NCBI GenBank assembly: GCA_905214675.1
Contig: CAJMMS010000047.1
Coordinates: 1-13,454 of the forward strand
Origin: an uncultured bacterium
GTDB taxonomy: Bacteria; Bacillota; Clostridia; Lachnospirales; Lachnospiraceae
DNA length: 13,454 bases
Reading direction: 5' to 3'
Below the pieces are notes generated by a model. That model was not told the origin of the DNA. It made no database searches and saw only the letters and a program-made list of their open reading frames with translations. Each line of letters begins with the position of its first letter. Position 1 is the stretch's first letter. The position numbers and the translations under genes are program-made. Below are positions 12,642-13,454 of the stretch, piece after piece.

Positions 12642-12947
12642 ATGTACGCAATTATTGCAACAGGTGGTAAACAGTACAAAGTAGCTGAGGGCGATATCAT
12701 TAACGTAGAAAAACTTGGTGCAGAAGCTGGAGAAACAGTAACTTTCGAAAACGTTCTTGCAGTTAGCAATGACGGACTGAAAGTTGGTGCAGATGTAGCT
12801 GGTGCAACAGTAACTGCAAGCGTTGTTAAAAATGCAAAAGCAAAAAAAGTTATTGTTTACAAGTACAAGAGAAAGACCGGATATCATAAAAAGAACGGTC
12901 ACAGACAGCAGTACACTCAGGTTAAGATTGAAAAAATTAACGGTTAA
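12642..12947 (+). CDS. rplU: Ribosomal protein L21 (bL21)
   Basis: The 101-residue protein is a component of the large ribosomal subunit and binds 23S rRNA. It begins MYAIIATGGKQYKV, the standard bL21 opening, and ends with the basic KRKTGYHKKNGHRQQYT segment (L21 signature). The length is normal. The ATG at 12642 is chosen over the in-frame ATG at 12588 because AGGAGGT lies five bases before it and the extra 18 residues are not part of the family. It heads the conserved rplU–prp–rpmA operon. Codon use here favours A- and T-ending codons more than in the sulfonate operon. Confidence 0.98.
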   Translation: MYAIIATGGKQYKVAEGDIINVEKLGAEAGETVTFENVLAVSNDGLKVGADVAGATVTASVVKNAKAKKVIVYKYKRKTGYHKKNGHRQQYTQVKIEKING

Positions 12948-12952
12948 TCCAG

Positions 12953-13273
12953 ATGATTACAGTTACAATCCATAGATCAAAAGACAGTTATACTGGTTTT
13001 AAAGTAATCGGACATGCTGGTTATGCAGAAGAAGGTTATGATATTGTATGCGCAGCGGTATCTGTGCTTGTTGTAAATACTGTAAATTCGATTGAGACTT
13101 TTACAGATGATAAGTTTGCAGCCAGTGAAGATGACGGTATCGTAGAGTTGCTTCTGGAAGGCAGAGTATCCGATAAGACCACACTTCTGCTTGATTCTAT
13201 GATTCTTGGTTTGAGAGATATTCAGACACAATACGGTAATGAATTTATACGATTGAAAATCGAGGAGGTGTAG
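12953..13273 (+). CDS. prp: Ribosomal-processing cysteine protease Prp
   Basis: The 106-residue protein (formerly YsxB) removes the N-terminal extension of ribosomal protein L27 in Firmicutes. The catalytic dyad is visible as H21 in GHAGYAEEGYDIVCAAVSVL and C33 in the same segment, matching the His/Cys pair known from Staphylococcus Prp. It lies five bases after rplU and its stop is three bases before the rpmA start, so the three genes are cotranscribed. Its substrate L27, encoded next, carries the matching extension. Confidence 0.96.
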   Translation: MITVTIHRSKDSYTGFKVIGHAGYAEEGYDIVCAAVSVLVVNTVNSIETFTDDKFAASEDDGIVELLLEGRVSDKTTLLLDSMILGLRDIQTQYGNEFIRLKIEEV

Positions 13274-13276
13274 ACC

Positions 13277-13454
13277 ATGTTGAAGATGAACCTTCAGGTA
13301 TTCGCTCATAAAAAAGGTGTTGGTTCTACAAAGAACGGACGTGACTCCGAGTCTAAAAGACTGGGTGCAAAAAGAGCTGACGGACAGTTTGTAAAGGCTG
13401 GTAACATTCTTTACAGACAGCGCGGAACAAAGATTCACCCGGGCGTTAATGTTG
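13277..13454 (+). CDS. rpmA: Ribosomal protein L27 (bL27), 3' end outside window
   Basis: The first 59 codons are present and run off the right edge. The protein opens MLKMNLQVFA followed by HKKGVGSTKNGRDSESKR. The first ten residues are the extension cleaved by Prp after the F-A pair, leaving the mature basic tail that reaches toward the peptidyl-transferase centre. The usual extension has two Phe before Ala; here the first is Val (QVFA). The AGGAGG at 13262–13268 lies inside the end of prp, which points to translational coupling. Confidence 0.97.
   Translation, partial: MLKMNLQVFAHKKGVGSTKNGRDSESKRLGAKRADGQFVKAGNILYRQRGTKIHPGVNV

Noticed and set aside
1..13454. CRISPR arrays, insertion sequences, tRNA or rRNA genes and prophage signs
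   Set aside because: No regularly spaced repeats, transposase motifs, terminal inverted repeats or tRNA-like cloverleaf sequences were seen. The genes read as ordinary chromosomal content.

Overview
The window looks like a chromosome segment of a strictly anaerobic Firmicute, most likely a gut Lachnospiraceae (class Clostridia). Evidence: the order rplU – prp – rpmA, an L27 with the N-terminal extension that the Prp protease removes, strong AGGAGG ribosome binding sites with some TTG starts, and an oxygen-sensitive glycyl radical enzyme with its activase. The genus cannot be fixed from the sequence alone.

Layout. (1) Bases 1–822: a CFI-box protein of unknown function, cut at its first codon by the window edge, then a clear terminator. 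(2) 855–2981: an AraC-type regulator whose receiver domain has lost its phosphorylation residues, then cysteine synthase (cysK) and a terminator. (3) 3012–9373: a probable operon encoding a sulfonate-type ABC importer (lipoprotein, permease, ATPase), a glycyl radical enzyme that resembles isethionate sulfite-lyase, and its radical-SAM activase. A compact nested-hairpin element with a seven-residue mini-ORF lies between the ATPase and glycyl radical enzyme genes. (4) 9493–10915: a TepA/ClpP-like protease and an HD-domain protein with its own promoter. (5) 10916–11650, minus strand: a NYN/PIN-like nuclease, convergent with the HD gene and sharing a TGATCA double stop. (6) 11762–12441: a decayed membrane-sensor gene that still carries a near-consensus promoter. 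(7) 12526–13454: the L21 promoter and leader, rplU, prp and the start of rpmA.

How the genes fit together. The central block reads as an anaerobic pathway that takes sulfur from an organosulfonate. The ABC importer brings in a C2 or C3 sulfonate, the glycyl radical enzyme cleaves the C–S bond and releases sulfite, and cysteine synthase next door fixes sulfide into cysteine. The sulfite reductase that must link the last two steps is not in the window. Neither are an aminotransferase or sulfoacetaldehyde reductase, so the imported compound would have to be a direct substrate of the enzyme, such as isethionate or dihydroxypropanesulfonate. The substrate is inferred. The enzyme families are well supported by visible motifs.

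The points most worth checking are the substrate of the glycyl radical enzyme, the activase that seems to keep ligands for only one of the two usual auxiliary iron-sulfur clusters, the structured element ahead of the glycyl radical enzyme gene, and the pseudo-receiver regulator.
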